Origin: Saltatorellus ferox
GTDB lineage: Bacteria > Planctomycetota > UBA1135 > GCA-002686595
Reading direction: 5' to 3'
Length of the DNA stretch: 64,000 nt
Assembly: GCA_007751475.1 (NCBI GenBank)
Contig: CP036434.1
Location: 4,779,524 to 4,843,523, forward strand
In this document: piece after piece, positions 37,040-46,700 of the stretch
Numbering within the stretch: the stretch's first letter is position 1
Layout of the letters: every line of letters begins with the position of its first letter
Position numbers and translations under genes: made by a program
Notes under the pieces: generated by a model
Seen by the model: the letters and a program-made list of their open reading frames with translations, nothing else
Told to the model about the DNA's origin: nothing
Databases searched by the model: none

Positions 37040-38785
37040 TCACAGGAATGTGATCTCGAGGCCGTTGGTGAAGTTCGACGTCGGGGTGCCGCCGACGGCG
37101 TCGCGGTGCCAGGCCTGGAAGTTCCAGGTCTCCCCCGAGGCGACGACGACCGGGCCGAGCGGCTGGGGCATTGCCATGAGGTTGGCGGTGACGCTGAAGC
37201 TGCCGGAGAGCCCTGTGTTCGCGATCACGCCGCCGACGGCGCGGCCGACGCTACCGGTCACGCAGAGGTTGCCTGCGCTGCCGCCCGGGTTCATGGCGAA
37301 TCCCTGGGTCCGACTCACGATAACGTAGCCGAACGCGAGGTTCGGGAGGTTGGAAGCGTTCAGGACCAGGCCGTTGTCGGCGATGGATATACTTCCTGTG
37401 GCGAAAAGCTCCCCCGAGACGCCGGTTGAATTGGCGGCAGTGGTGCAATAAGCGGTGCCAAAACCAAGCTGGAGGATGTAGACAGCGTCCAGGTCGTTGA
37501 TCGGGCCGTCGAGGACCACCTCGAGGATGACAAATGAACCGTCGTCGCTCATCGCGATCTCGGTCTCCTCGTTCGGGATGGACTCAAGCGCGAAGCCGCT
37601 GAGCATCGAGACGCCCTCCTGGAGAAGCATCTGATCGTTCAGCATCAGCCCGGAGTCAATGGTCGTGTCGGGATCGTCCCAATCGAGGTACCAGAGTACG
37701 TCGCCTCTGTTGCTTATGGGAACAACGCCGCCGAAGCCCACGCCGGAAACGGACCAGGTGCCAGGAACGGACGCCGGAACCGGGTCGCCCTCGCGAGCGA
37801 TCGTCTCGACGACGCCACCAATGGACTTGAAGATCCAGGAGTCATCCGTCGCCGGTCCACGGTCGAATCCGGAGAACACGAAGTCGCCACTATTGTTGAG
37901 GTCAACCTCAACGGTGGAGAAATGATCGAACACTTCGGCGAGGTCCGTGGGGAACGGGTCGGCTTCGTTGTAGAGGAGAGCATTCACGCCTGCGGCATCC
38001 GTGATGTACAGATTCTCGTCGGAGAGGGTGCTGCCCGGTGCGACGGTGTGGTCGTCGTCCACGTACCAGATGCACTCGCCGTTGTCGTTGATCGCCTGGC
38101 GACCCTTGAAGAACGAGAAGCCTTCAATCGGCGTCACGTGGTTCGGACCAGGGAGAGTCTCGCCCTGAATGGCGAGCTTGAGCTCGCCGACGATGTTGCC
38201 CATTGCATCGACCTCGATGCGGAGCAGGATATTTTTCTCAACGCCGCCACCGATGTCGACACGGCCCCCGACGAGGATCTGGCCGTTGTTGTTCTGCCAT
38301 GCTTCGAAGATCCGGGTGTAGATCGCACCCATCGGAAGACCGGGGGCATTGCAAGGTGTCACATCGGTTTCAATGAGCGTGACGCCGTTCCGAACGAGCA
38401 CGTAGCCGTCCGTGAAGTTTGAGCCGACGTCTCGCACGGGCGAAATGAACATGAAGTCGCCAGCGTCGTTAATGTCCACTGCATCAATGAAATAGCTGGC
38501 TTCCTTGCCGACGGGCGGGGTGAAGCCAATCGATGAGCCTTCACGCCAAGCGATCACGCCGTTGCGAAGAACTACGAAGTCGTCAGTCACGGCGGCGTCG
38601 GTATCCACCTGGACCAGCCAGTCGCCGCTGCTGTTGATGTCGACATTGTCGATACGCGTGATGATCTCACCGGTACCGCCGGGAAGCGGATCCCCTTCAC
38701 GAATGATCTCGGTGTACGTTTGGGCGGACGAAGGCACTGCGAGTGCGAGAGCGGCGAATCCAAAGATTCTGATGAGCCTGGCCAT
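37040..38785 (-). CDS. Secreted repeat protein (choice-of-anchor type) with shared C-terminal domain
   Basis: 581 residues with a signal peptide (MARLIRIFGFAALALAVPSSAQ). The body consists of repeats of the type EIIREGDPLPGGTGEIITRI, DNVDINSSGDWLVQVDTDAA, INDAGDFMFISPVRD, TIAREGDPVPAS and SNRGDVLWYLDW, matching the widespread 'xREGDxxPG ... xNxxGDVxF' repeat family of secreted proteins. The C-terminus from ~450 is the shared domain (AYCTTAANSTGVSGEL, GNLCVTGSVGRAVGG, SGETWNFQAWHRD, TSNFTNGLEITF). No catalytic function is suggested. Confidence 0.85.
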   Translation of the reverse strand: MARLIRIFGFAALALAVPSSAQTYTEIIREGDPLPGGTGEIITRIDNVDINSSGDWLVQVDTDAAVTDDFVVLRNGVIAWREGSSIGFTPPVGKEASYFIDAVDINDAGDFMFISPVRDVGSNFTDGYVLVRNGVTLIETDVTPCNAPGLPMGAIYTRIFEAWQNNNGQILVGGRVDIGGGVEKNILLRIEVDAMGNIVGELKLAIQGETLPGPNHVTPIEGFSFFKGRQAINDNGECIWYVDDDHTVAPGSTLSDENLYITDAAGVNALLYNEADPFPTDLAEVFDHFSTVEVDLNNSGDFVFSGFDRGPATDDSWIFKSIGGVVETIAREGDPVPASVPGTWSVSGVGFGGVVPISNRGDVLWYLDWDDPDTTIDSGLMLNDQMLLQEGVSMLSGFALESIPNEETEIAMSDDGSFVILEVVLDGPINDLDAVYILQLGFGTAYCTTAANSTGVSGELFATGSISIADNGLVLNASNLPNLAFGYVIVSRTQGFAMNPGGSAGNLCVTGSVGRAVGGVIANTGLSGSFSVTANLMAMPQPLGPVVVASGETWNFQAWHRDAVGGTPTSNFTNGLEITFL

Positions 38786-38925
38786 GCATCCGATGCTCTC
38801 AAGGAAAGAGCCTGCCGGGAAGCCTCGGGGTCAGATACCCCTCCCTCGCTCATTCTGAGACATACGCATCCCAGTACCGCACTTCGAGGGCGAGGTGCCT
38901 GTGACGGTAGCGTGTCAACGCCATC

Positions 38926-39205
38926 TCACTTGACCTTCGCGAGCTGCCGCGCGGCCGTCGCTCGCACTTTGTTCCTGAAGTAGGGCGTCCAACCCAACAG
39001 AGCCCTCTTCGCCCCGAGGGCCATCCGACTCCATCGCCAGAAGTTGCAGAGTCCACATGCCGAACGATCTTCCCATCCTCGAAATCGAACGCCGCGTCGA
39101 TCTCGATGTGGACACGCCTCCCGGTGCTCCCGAACGTGTACGTGGCCTCCCAGTGAGCTCGGCCCCTGGCTCCGCTACCCCTACCATCTCTCCTCTCCGG
39201 CGTCG
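38926..39205 (-). pseudogene. NTF2-like (SnoaL-type) protein, truncated and frameshifted
   Basis: The first frame reads ATYTFGSTGRRVHIEIDAAF, DFEDGKIVRHVDS. The second frame continues NFWRWSRMALGAKRALLGWT, PYFRNKVRATAARQLAKVK, stop. Together they reproduce the C-terminal half of SnoaL-like NTF2 proteins (R-V-H ... F-x-DGKIVRHxDxFDFWRWSRxALG). The N-terminal half is missing at the IS3-like end at 39211. Confidence 0.7.
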
Positions 39206-39210
39206 GGAAC

Positions 39211-39345
39211 TGACCTTCCCTGGGTTTTCAGGACACCTCAACAGCGCAAGATGCGCAAGGATACTGAGATGGCCAAGAAGCAACGAAGGACGTTCACGAG
39301 CGACCAGAAGGCTCACGCGGTGGCGGCATACCCTGGGTGCAAGAA
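39211..39345 (+). mobile_element. IS3-family left end with OrfA fragment (second copy)
   Basis: TGACCTTCCCTGGGTTTTCA followed by MAKKQRRTFTSDQKAHAVAA and CKNLS. It is nearly identical to 22728-22870 and stops even earlier (~39338). Confidence 0.75.
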
Positions 39346-39614
39346 CCTCTCCCCACATGCCGGACAAAGCCCTGCGCCAGATCGCCACCGCGCTTGGAAG
39401 TCCTATCCGTCCCATTCCTCCAGACGTCGCACGCTTCGGAAGGCTGGCTCTGTTGCCGGGCTCGTAGCATCCTCGATCGCAGCGATCGTCCTCGCGGAGC
39501 CGGCTTTCGTGTCGGAGGAGGAAGGCCAGGCCGTGTCGCGGGTCGAGCTGAAGATCCGGGATCGATGGTCTCTGGCCTTTCGGAGGCCGGCGAACCAGGG
39601 CAAAGGAGCGGAGT
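39346..39614. other. Unassigned stretch after the IS3 fragment
   Basis: Open frames on both strands, but no recognised domain. It may be residual host sequence exposed by the IS3-associated rearrangement. Confidence 0.35.
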
Positions 39615-40253
39615 TCAGTCGGCGAACAGAGTTAACTGTCCCTCTGCGTCTTTCTCGCGGCGCGGTCGAGCCTGCAATCTTCGAAGTCGATCCGGCCAGC
39701 TCGAGTCGGACGGGAGGCTGAGGGTCGAATCCTTCAGTAGGCAAACGGGACCGCGCAGAAGGTGCGGGACTGCCTTCCTGGGCGCACGCTCCGCTTCGCG
39801 CACACAGATCTCTGCCATGGTGACGCGAGCTTGGGCAAACCACTCCTCCAGCGCTTCGAGAATGTGCATGTCCGCTCGCGTCAGCTGCCGAGGCGGCGGG
39901 AGCCAGTCGTGCTGATGATCCTCCACAGCCGTGGAGAGGCCGTCGAACTCCGAACTCTGCTTCTCCTTCGAAGTGAGAGTCGCGAATCCTGGCGCCGACG
40001 ATTCGAGGACGGCGGAGAAGAAGAGGGCCGACTCCAGGCACCCGTTCTCCGGCTGGAGCTCGAGCAGCCACGGCAAGGCCGCGTAGGTGGCCGGATAGAG
40101 GGATTCCTGATGGAAGAGCGTTTCCCAGTAAAGGTCCTTGAGCGCGTCAACCGACCACCGGTCACGCAGGTCACTCAGGATCCTGGCCACATCGATGAGA
40201 CCGTAGGCGCTGTAGAGGCGAGACCAGAGGGGGTCTTCGAGGGCGAGCAGCAT
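39615..40253 (-). CDS. Hypothetical protein with HEAT-repeat-like N-terminus
   Basis: About 212 residues. The N-terminal segment DPLWSRLYSAYGLIDVARIL, then SVDALKDLYWETLFHQESLY, PATYAALPWLLEL resembles a common family of hypothetical bacterial proteins (W-x-x-L-x-x-AYG ... L-W-x-x-L-x-HQ-x-x-Y-x-A-xYAA-x-P) with HEAT-like helices, often found near immunity or regulatory genes. The rest is not recognised. Start is chosen at 40253 (MLLALEDPLW); an ATG at 40262 is equally possible. No signal peptide. Confidence 0.6.
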   Translation of the reverse strand: MLLALEDPLWSRLYSAYGLIDVARILSDLRDRWSVDALKDLYWETLFHQESLYPATYAALPWLLELQPENGCLESALFFSAVLESSAPGFATLTSKEKQSSEFDGLSTAVEDHQHDWLPPPRQLTRADMHILEALEEWFAQARVTMAEICVREAERAPRKAVPHLLRGPVCLLKDSTLSLPSDSSWPDRLRRLQARPRREKDAEGQLTLFAD

Positions 40254-40300
40254 GCACGTCATCCTACGCAAGGAAGAGATGGGCAGCAGGGAGATACACA

Positions 40301-41205
40301 ACGGATAGGTATTCCAAGCGGGGTTTCGCCACAGCCGTCACCCTAGCCTGAAGCCCGATTCTGCACCACCCCGTCCCGCACAGGGCACACCGCAGCGCCC
40401 GAGCGGCCATCGGGCTCTTCGCTGAGCCGAACTCGCCCGATTTCCCCCTCTACGAACGGCACCACCGGTCCGCTTCACCACGACTCGACGCCAGCACCCT
40501 CCGCAAGGTTGCTGGCTGTGTTCATCTCACCGAGCCCGGCGGCCCGCGCGCCGCTTTGCTGCGGCGCTCTACTTCCCGAAATCCAGCCGCCCCTGTCGAG
40601 GCGGCATGGGTATTCGGACTTCAGCTTCTGCCGGTGACGAGCGACCCTCCTCTGACGAGGATCCATCCCCCCCACCCGCCAACACGGCCTGGCTCGTCGC
40701 GGTCTTCCTCACCCCCTCCAAGACCCTCCGCACCGTCTCTGGATCCGTGATCACAGAGATCATGTGCCGACGCCCACGGCAGCGTGGGCAGCGGAGAACG
40801 TCTTCTGAAAACACCCTCTTGAGCAGATCAGCCCAACGAATATATCGCTGGGCCTTCGGCGCCTCTGCCGACCCCTTCGAGGCATCTGGAGCGGTCGCCT
40901 CTGCGTCCTTCGGCTCCTTCCGAACCACTGGACGCGGCACGACCTCGTCGCGGAGTGCAGACGCGGGCGCCAGCACGCCCTGGTACGTCAGCTGATGCTC
41001 ACGTGGATGCGGCACGAGCGCCGCCAGACGAGCGATGAACTGGTACGGCGTCATGAGGAACGCCTTGGTGCCGTCTCGCCAAGGCTTGCGTAGCGACCAG
41101 GAGACCTTCCCGTCACTGCGAACCTCCAGACGCTTCAGACAGATGGCGGGCCGCGTCACGTAGCGGCACAGCTTCTCCAGCTGGCCCCGCTGGCCCCGCT
41201 GGCCC
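40301..41205 (-). mobile_element. IS91-family copy C, a diverged subfamily, 5'-truncated
   Basis: The terminus reads ACGGATAGGTATTCCAAGCG with GGTTTCGCCACAGCCGTCAC in place of the GTGTCGACAC palindrome. The following blocks match the other copies at lower identity. It stops at ~41205, inside the transposase codons for QLEKLCRYVTRP, next to a triple CCGCTGGCC-type repeat. Confidence 0.85.
40569..41205 (-). pseudogene. IS91-family transposase C-terminal fragment (copy C)
   Basis: Encodes LEKLCRYVTRPAICLKRLEV, WSLRKPWRDGTKAFLMTPYQ, QLTYQGVLAPASALRDEVVP and RWADLLKRVFSEDVLRCPRC RGRR, ending MPPRQGRLDFGK. The tyrosine-motif region is present but the HUH half is missing. The linker sequence (TAPDASKGSAEAPKAQ) differs from the other copies, marking a distinct subfamily. 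Confidence 0.85.
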
Positions 41206-42016
41206 CTCTGGACCAGGGTCGCCGCAGCTCGAGCGTCTCGACCGCACGCGCCTGGTAGCCAGCGCTCAACTGGGCCTTCCCCAGGAGCGTGAGCGCGCGC
41301 GTGTGGAGCGGGTCTTCGCGAACGACCGCCGTCAGCCACGGAATCGTCCTCGGATCCGGAGCCAGGGCGGCTGCGGCCTCGATGCGCTCATGCGTGGAGA
41401 GCTCTCCCGAGGCGATCGCCGTACGGAACGCGTCGAAGGCCTCATCGAAGCGGCCCGCGGCGGCTCCGCGTAGCCCCAGCCGGTAGAGCGACTCCGCATC
41501 CACGGACGCGAGCGTTCCCGCGGCGCGCAGCATCGCGAGCGACCCGGCCGGACCGAAGGCCTCGTCCGAAGCTCCTGCGAGGTCGCCGGCGAGGAGTCCC
41601 GATCGGGCGAGCGCGTACGGCCTGCCGGGTTCGATTCGCAACGCGTGCAGGTACGCGTCGCGCGCGGCCTCCTCGTCGCCTACCTGCTCGTGGGCCTCCC
41701 CGAGTAGCTCCAGGATCTCCGCGTCCTCGGGCCAATGCCCTTCCATCTCGAGGAGACGCGAACGGGCCACGCCCGGGCGCCCCGAGGCCGCGAGCGCCCG
41801 GACGGACTCGAGCCCGGCGCGGCGATCCTCACCGCTGGAGTCCCGATAGATGTCGCCCCAGAGCGAAGCGGCATCGACCCAGGCCTCGGCCCGAGTGGAG
41901 GCTTCAGCGCGCAGGATGCGCGGATCGTCCCGCTGAACGGACTGGCAGCCTTGGGGTAGGAGGACGAGCGCCCAGGCTACACCCAGGCGGATCCGATCAG
42001 ACAGGGAAGTGGGCAT
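41156..42016 (-). pseudogene. TPR lipoprotein truncated at its 3' end by IS91 copy C
   Basis: Start at 42016 (MPTSLSDRIRLGVAWALVLLPQGC): a lipoprotein signal with lipobox LLPQGC. Then TPR-type helices: ILELLGEAHEQVGDEEAARD, AYLHALRIEPGRPYALARSG, SLYRLGLRGAAAGRFDEAFD, ALTLLGKAQLSAGYQARAVE. Native sequence ends at ~41206 after TLELR; the last ~20 residues (GASGASGASWRSCAAT) come from IS91. Probably a periplasm-facing lipoprotein scaffold. It is divergent from the membrane protein gene at 42093 (76 bp). Confidence 0.75.
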
Positions 42017-42092
42017 GGACCCCAGCCTACGTCCCCGCCCCACGTGAATTCCCCGCGCGGCGAACTTCTGAAGCGCTACCCTGCGCCGTGCC

Positions 42093-42713
42093 ATGGACGA
42101 ACTCCAGCCCCAGCACCTGTCGCGCTTTCGCATCGGCCTCGCCGCCCTGATCGCCGGCCTCATTTTCGACGCGGTCGATCTGCAATGGAACGACATCGAT
42201 GTGCTCCACGACATCGCAGCGGCCTTGCTGCTCGCGGTGGCCGGCTGGGGCATCGGCCAGGCGGCGGCCGCGTCGAAGTCCGCACCGATCGCGCTCTTCT
42301 GGGTCCCGGCGTTCGCCTTGGGGACGGGGCTTCTCATCGACGCGATCGATCCTGGCTGGTCGGCCCAGCGGGGCTTCCAGATGGGGAGGTTCGCCCTGTA
42401 CGTCGGCGGGCTGGCCGCCATGTGTTTCGGGATGGCGAAGATGACGTCGGGCATCGGCCTGTCGAGCAGCGTGAGATGGCGTCGCGCCGGCCTGCAATTC
42501 AGCCTGATGGTTCTGATCCCGGGGCTCGTGATCGCGCTGTTTCTCATGGCGCCCGCCCCGAACCTGCCGTTCCGCCATCACGTGGGGCAGCTGAAGGGCA
42601 CCTGGTGGAAGACGGCGCTCGGCTACGTGACGATGGCGCTGGCCCTACTCGCGACGTTCGACACGGTCCTTTCGGCGTTCACGACCTGGAAGTCGGCGGG
42701 CCGGAGGAGTTAG
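42093..42713 (+). CDS. Multi-pass integral membrane protein of unknown function
   Basis: 206 residues, with about six hydrophobic segments, including IGLAALIAGLIFDAVDLQW, IAAALLLAVAGWGIGQAAAA, IALFWVPAFALGTGLLIDAI, LYVGGLAAMCFGMAKM, LMVLIPGLVIALFLMAP and ALGYVTMALALLATFDTVL. Charged residues lie between helices. I do not recognise a family. It is transcribed divergently from the TPR lipoprotein gene, so the two may share a promoter region. Confidence 0.7.
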   Translation: MDELQPQHLSRFRIGLAALIAGLIFDAVDLQWNDIDVLHDIAAALLLAVAGWGIGQAAAASKSAPIALFWVPAFALGTGLLIDAIDPGWSAQRGFQMGRFALYVGGLAAMCFGMAKMTSGIGLSSSVRWRRAGLQFSLMVLIPGLVIALFLMAPAPNLPFRHHVGQLKGTWWKTALGYVTMALALLATFDTVLSAFTTWKSAGRRS

Positions 42714-42786
42714 CCCGAACCATTGGACGAGGCAGGACTTCCTCGACCAGCGCCACTGCGCGATGCCCATACCGCACCCGTTCTGG

Positions 42787-45396
42787 TCACTCGAATTGGA
42801 TCCGCAGTCCCGCGGTAAAGTTCGATGTGACGGTCGGTTGGGCATCGCGGAACCACGCTTGGAAGTAGCGCGTGTCACCTGGAAGAAGGGCTTCCGAGCC
42901 CGTCGGCGTCGGCACGTCCAGCACGTTCAGTGTGCGTGATGCCTCACCAGATGTGTTCGTACGGAAGATCTCGGCCGGGCCGCGGTTCAAGCGCCCGATT
43001 CTACCACCGAGGCACAGGTTCCCCTGGGACCCGCCCGCTGCGACCACGAAGCCGTCGCCGGGTGCCACAAGGAAGAACCCAAACGTGAGCGCTGGAAGGC
43101 GCTCGGCCACCAGCACCACGTCGTTGTCCGCGATGACCTTCGATCCCGCCGCCGACATAGCGCCGTACGCCCCAGAGGAATTGAGTGCCGCGGGACCGCA
43201 GTAGCCTTCCCCGAACCTGGCCAGGTTCGTATTCCAGGCCAGCCCTTCGATGGACGTCAGCTTGAGTACGTCCAGATCGAGGTCGCCATCGACGTCGCCG
43301 AGAGCGAGTACCCTCGAGCCCGGATCCACCTCAGGCAAGGGCTGCACGGGACCGAACAACCCACCACCCAGATTCTCGCTCCAGCGTGCCGCCACACCGG
43401 TGGACGAAATGAACACGTCGATCCGGCCGTCACGGTTGACGTCACGAAGGACACCCCCGATCAGCCAAGCGCCCACCGAGTCGATCGAAGTCGAAGGTCC
43501 GAACGCCGAAAGTGTCGGCTGCCACAAGTGCAGGTCCACGCCGTTGTCGCCGAAGACCACGACGTCGTCGTGCCCGTCGCCATCCATGTCCGCCACCCGA
43601 GCCTCCGCAATGCGTGGCGAGGCGGCGTCACGAATGATCATCTCCGGTCCGAGCTGGCCGCCCCCATCGCCGGCGCGCCACGTGAGTCGGTTCTGTCCCG
43701 TTTGGAACCGAATCTGGAACGCGTCGGCGAACGCATCGCCGTTGACCTGACCGAGGCGGAACGAGTTCTGCAGCAAGTTGTCCGGTAGCACGGGCCCAGG
43801 AGCGAAGACCCCGGGGGCCGTCTGTTCGATCCACTCGAAGCGCGTGGTGAGGGACCCAATGAACTTCTCATGGCTCCAGAGCAGGTCCCAGTCGCCGTCG
43901 CCATCGAAGTCACCCAGCTCGAACGTGGCGCCGCTGTCCGCAAGATCCGAATGAAGCGTGCGCGGGGCACCGAGCATTCCACCGCCCAGGTTCTCGACCC
44001 AATGCACCCACGCTCGGGCCGCGTCATAGGAGCCCCCCGACGCCACCAGATCCAGATCGCCATCCGCATCGATGTCGACCCCCTTGACCTGCTGCGGCTC
44101 TCGCATCGAAAACGACTCTCCGGGCGTCGACCATGTTCCGCCGCCGCTGTTGCGGTACCACGTGTAATTCCTGTCACCCAGCTCCCCCGCCATCACGAGG
44201 TCGGCCAGGCCGTCTCCATCCAGATCCGGCGTCTCGAAGATCGGGGCGAGATTCGTGGCCACGCCAAGCTGAGTAGCCGCGTCGAAGCCCCCCGCCTCCC
44301 AGCGAAACGCAAGCAGCCGAGCTTCTTCGGTCGCGAGGATGTCCAGGTCTCCATCCCCGTCGAGGTCAACGATCTTGAGTTCCCGCATGAGAGTCTCCTC
44401 GCCGATCCCCTGGGGCTGTGAGAAGTCTCCACCGAGGTTCCGTGACCATTGGTACGCCTCAGTGTCAGACCCCAGCCCAACGACATCGACACTTCCGTCG
44501 CCGTCGAAGTCCCCCATGCGGTATTCGGCGACCGTCCCATGAGACGGGGCGAACACCAGTTGTGGCGTACTGAACATGAGAGCGCCCAGGCCCTGTAGCC
44601 ATACGACCACGTCCGCCGACTCATTGACCGCCACGAGATCGAGCAGGCCATCTCCATCCACGTCGACGACCTGCGGCCGCGAAGGACTGCTGATGCTTGT
44701 GCTTAGCAACGCCGGAGACGCCCAGACTCCAGGACTCGTCTGCTCGATCCACTTGATCTGATTCTGGTTGGCGTTTGTGAAGACAATGTCCTGGTCCCCG
44801 TCTTGGTCCAGGTCAACGCCATCGAAACCGGTCGAGGCACCAGGGGATGGGACAATCGCCTCTTGGGCCGCAAAGTTCCCGCCACCGAGGTTCGGGAACC
44901 AGACGAGGGTGCCCTGGACGTTGACGACGGGGTCCAGGAATCCGTCGCTGTCCACATCGATCGCCTGGACGTCGTTGAGCTGACCCCCCGCCTGTGAGAT
45001 CGCGCGCGGTTCTGCGAACTGACCTGACCCAAGGTTCTCGTACCAGCCCACCTTCTGCGGGGCACGGCCGCTGAAGAGCACGTCGGGGTCACCATCGCCG
45101 TCCAGATCAACCGCCTTGACGTCGTACTTCTCCGAACGCACGGCGTCGGGACCCAGCTCCCGCTGACCCAGGTAGCGTCCGCCGCCGACGTTCTCCAACC
45201 AAACCGCCGTCGCGCGCGCCGTCCCCACGGCCACGATATCCTGGTCTCCATCACCGTCGAAGTCGGCAAGCGCACTGCTGAATCCACTGGGAAAAGCGTC
45301 GAGCGTCAGCGACTGTGGGCCGAAGTCTTGACTGAATGCGGCGCAAGTGAGCGCGGCGGCGAGCAGTGACGTTCTAGAACCTGCGAGTACATTCAT
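42787..45396 (-). CDS. Large secreted FG-GAP/VCBS-repeat protein with shared C-terminal domain
   Basis: 869 residues with a signal peptide (SRTSLLAAALTCAAFSQDFG). It contains about a dozen FG-GAP repeats with DxDxDGxxD calcium loops (DFDGDGDQDIVAVG, DLDGDGDPDVLFSG, DVDSDGFLDPVV, DIDADGDLDLVASG, DMDGDGHDDVVVFG, DVNRDGRIDVFI), forming a likely beta-propeller. The C-terminal ~130 residues are the shared domain (GYCGPAALNSSGAYG, GNLCLGGRIGRLNRG, PGDTRYFQAWFRD, TSNFTAGLRIQF). Such proteins are exported and may bind surfaces, polysaccharides or partner proteins; no enzyme motif is present. Confidence 0.88.
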   Translation of the reverse strand: MNVLAGSRTSLLAAALTCAAFSQDFGPQSLTLDAFPSGFSSALADFDGDGDQDIVAVGTARATAVWLENVGGGRYLGQRELGPDAVRSEKYDVKAVDLDGDGDPDVLFSGRAPQKVGWYENLGSGQFAEPRAISQAGGQLNDVQAIDVDSDGFLDPVVNVQGTLVWFPNLGGGNFAAQEAIVPSPGASTGFDGVDLDQDGDQDIVFTNANQNQIKWIEQTSPGVWASPALLSTSISSPSRPQVVDVDGDGLLDLVAVNESADVVVWLQGLGALMFSTPQLVFAPSHGTVAEYRMGDFDGDGSVDVVGLGSDTEAYQWSRNLGGDFSQPQGIGEETLMRELKIVDLDGDGDLDILATEEARLLAFRWEAGGFDAATQLGVATNLAPIFETPDLDGDGLADLVMAGELGDRNYTWYRNSGGGTWSTPGESFSMREPQQVKGVDIDADGDLDLVASGGSYDAARAWVHWVENLGGGMLGAPRTLHSDLADSGATFELGDFDGDGDWDLLWSHEKFIGSLTTRFEWIEQTAPGVFAPGPVLPDNLLQNSFRLGQVNGDAFADAFQIRFQTGQNRLTWRAGDGGGQLGPEMIIRDAASPRIAEARVADMDGDGHDDVVVFGDNGVDLHLWQPTLSAFGPSTSIDSVGAWLIGGVLRDVNRDGRIDVFISSTGVAARWSENLGGGLFGPVQPLPEVDPGSRVLALGDVDGDLDLDVLKLTSIEGLAWNTNLARFGEGYCGPAALNSSGAYGAMSAAGSKVIADNDVVLVAERLPALTFGFFLVAPGDGFVVAAGGSQGNLCLGGRIGRLNRGPAEIFRTNTSGEASRTLNVLDVPTPTGSEALLPGDTRYFQAWFRDAQPTVTSNFTAGLRIQFE

Positions 45397-45429
45397 GGCG
45401 AGCGGGAGAGGCGAAGGAGAAAGTGATGG

Positions 45430-45560
45430 ATGGAAAGTCCAAGCGGGGTGTCAACGCCGCTCACACCGTACCTAGAGGCCCGATTTCTCGCCATCTCCCT
45501 CCCGGGACATGCCACACCGCAGCGCCCACGCGGCCACTTCGCCGAGCGGAGCCCCCGCAG
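45430..45560 (-). mobile_element. Degenerate IS91-family terminus
   Basis: AAAGTCCAAGCGGGGTGTCAACGCCGCTCACACCGTACCTAGAGGCCCGATT follows the constant IS91 end block by block (CCAAGCGG, GTGTC, CCGTA, GGCCCGATT), with many changes. No transposase sequence follows. It lies 34 bp upstream of the start of the FG-GAP gene. Confidence 0.6.
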
Positions 45561-45615
45561 TACGGCCTACATCGAACTTGGCCCATCAGGAGCGAGTCAG
45601 CTCTTGGCGCAGTAC

Positions 45616-45707
45616 CGTACCGCAACCAAAATGGCGGGAATGGGATCACGCCGCAGGTCGATAACTCGCGGTGAGATTTCATTCCCGCCAGCCTTGGTTC
45701 CGCTACG
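45616..45707. repeat. Long imperfect inverted repeat (possible MITE or hairpin)
   Basis: Arms 45616-45642 and 45680-45707 pair with few mismatches (for example GGCGGGAATG with CATTCCCGCC, and CCGTA with TACGG at the outer ends); the inner loop can pair partly as well. It lies 49 bp upstream of the zinc-ribbon gene at 45756. Confidence 0.55.
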
Positions 45708-45755
45708 GTTCTGCAGAGGAGATGCCGAAGTAGCCCGCGGGAAGCGGCAAGCAGA

Positions 45756-46025
45756 ATGGGTGAAACGAACGAGCAGAACGGACATGGAAGCGAGGGCGCC
45801 GCGCGGCGCCGTGGACTCCTTGGCGGCATCATCGGAACCTCCAAGGCGACGACGGCGCGACCGAACCTGGAGCAGGCCTCGATGGCCGCGCGCAAGTGCC
45901 CGAGGTGCGGAGCGGGCAGGCCCAAGGGCACGGATCTGCGGGTGTGCGCGTATTGCGGTGACAGGTTCATGACAGAGGACGTGGACCCCGGCATTGACCC
46001 CGGAGTCAGTACCACCGACTCTTGA
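45756..46025 (+). CDS. Small zinc-ribbon protein
   Basis: 89 residues. The C-terminal half has KCPRCGAGRPKGTDLRVCAYCG, two CxxC pairs spaced for one zinc ion. The N-terminal part is basic and disordered. There is no membrane segment. It is followed after 3 bp by another zinc-ribbon gene (46029), so the two are very likely an operon. The function is unknown; it may be a nucleic-acid or protein adaptor. Confidence 0.65.
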   Translation: MGETNEQNGHGSEGAARRRGLLGGIIGTSKATTARPNLEQASMAARKCPRCGAGRPKGTDLRVCAYCGDRFMTEDVDPGIDPGVSTTDS

Positions 46026-46028
46026 GCC

Positions 46029-46700
46029 ATGGGATCTCGGGCCATGGAAGCGGCGGCGCTGGTCGCCCGCTGGGAAGCGTTCCTCGCGAAGATCGAGGCC
46101 ACGTTGCAGGAGACCCTGGAGGACGCGGAGCCTGCTCTCCAGGAGCTCGCACTCGCGAAGGACGGCGGCGTCGTCCCGTTCCTCAACGGGACCGCGGCGG
46201 TCAAGAGGCAGGTTCAAAACCTCACGGGTCGCATCCACGAGACCTGGCATGACCAGGTCCGCCCGAAGCTCCGCGCCGCGGACCCGGAAAAAGTGCACTG
46301 GGACGAGCTCGCGGAGAGTCGGAAGGGCTCCACGCTGAGCGACGCATCCTCTACCCTTGTGACCCGCTGGGAGACCGTGCTCTGCGGGCGTGTGGCCGAG
46401 CGGCTGCACGCGCGCACGATGGGCGGGGCGCGAACCTCGTTCCGCTGCACGCTCTGCTCGGCGGACGTCGAGGTCACCGAGAACCTCTTCCGCGCACACT
46501 ACGTCGCGTGCCCCTTCTGCGGCGGCCGCAATACCTACGAGCCGTCGAGCGCGCTGCGCGAGACCCTTCACTTCACGGCCGATCATCTGGCGCGCTTCCG
46601 TACGCTCGATCTGCACGACGCACTGGAGGCCGCCCATGACAGGTGCAGCGCCGAACGGATAGGAACTCCAAGCGGTGTGTCGACACGCCAGTCACCGTAG
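46029..46700 (+). pseudogene. Zinc-ribbon protein truncated by IS91 copy D
   Basis: Native residues 1-209 run MGSRAMEAAALVARWEAFLA to LEAAHDRCSAE, then the IS91 end supplies RIGTPSGVSTRQSP. The N-terminal ~120 residues are helical (possible coiled coil: AEPALQELALAKDGG, AVKRQVQNLTGRIHE). A zinc ribbon follows (FRCTLCSADVEV ... VACPFCGGRNTYEP). The native C-terminus is lost and its length unknown. Second gene of the 45756 operon. Confidence 0.75.

Noticed and set aside
39346..39614. Coding region between the IS3 scrap and the hypothetical gene
   Set aside because: Open frames exist on both strands but none has a recognisable motif, start signal or coding bias I can defend.
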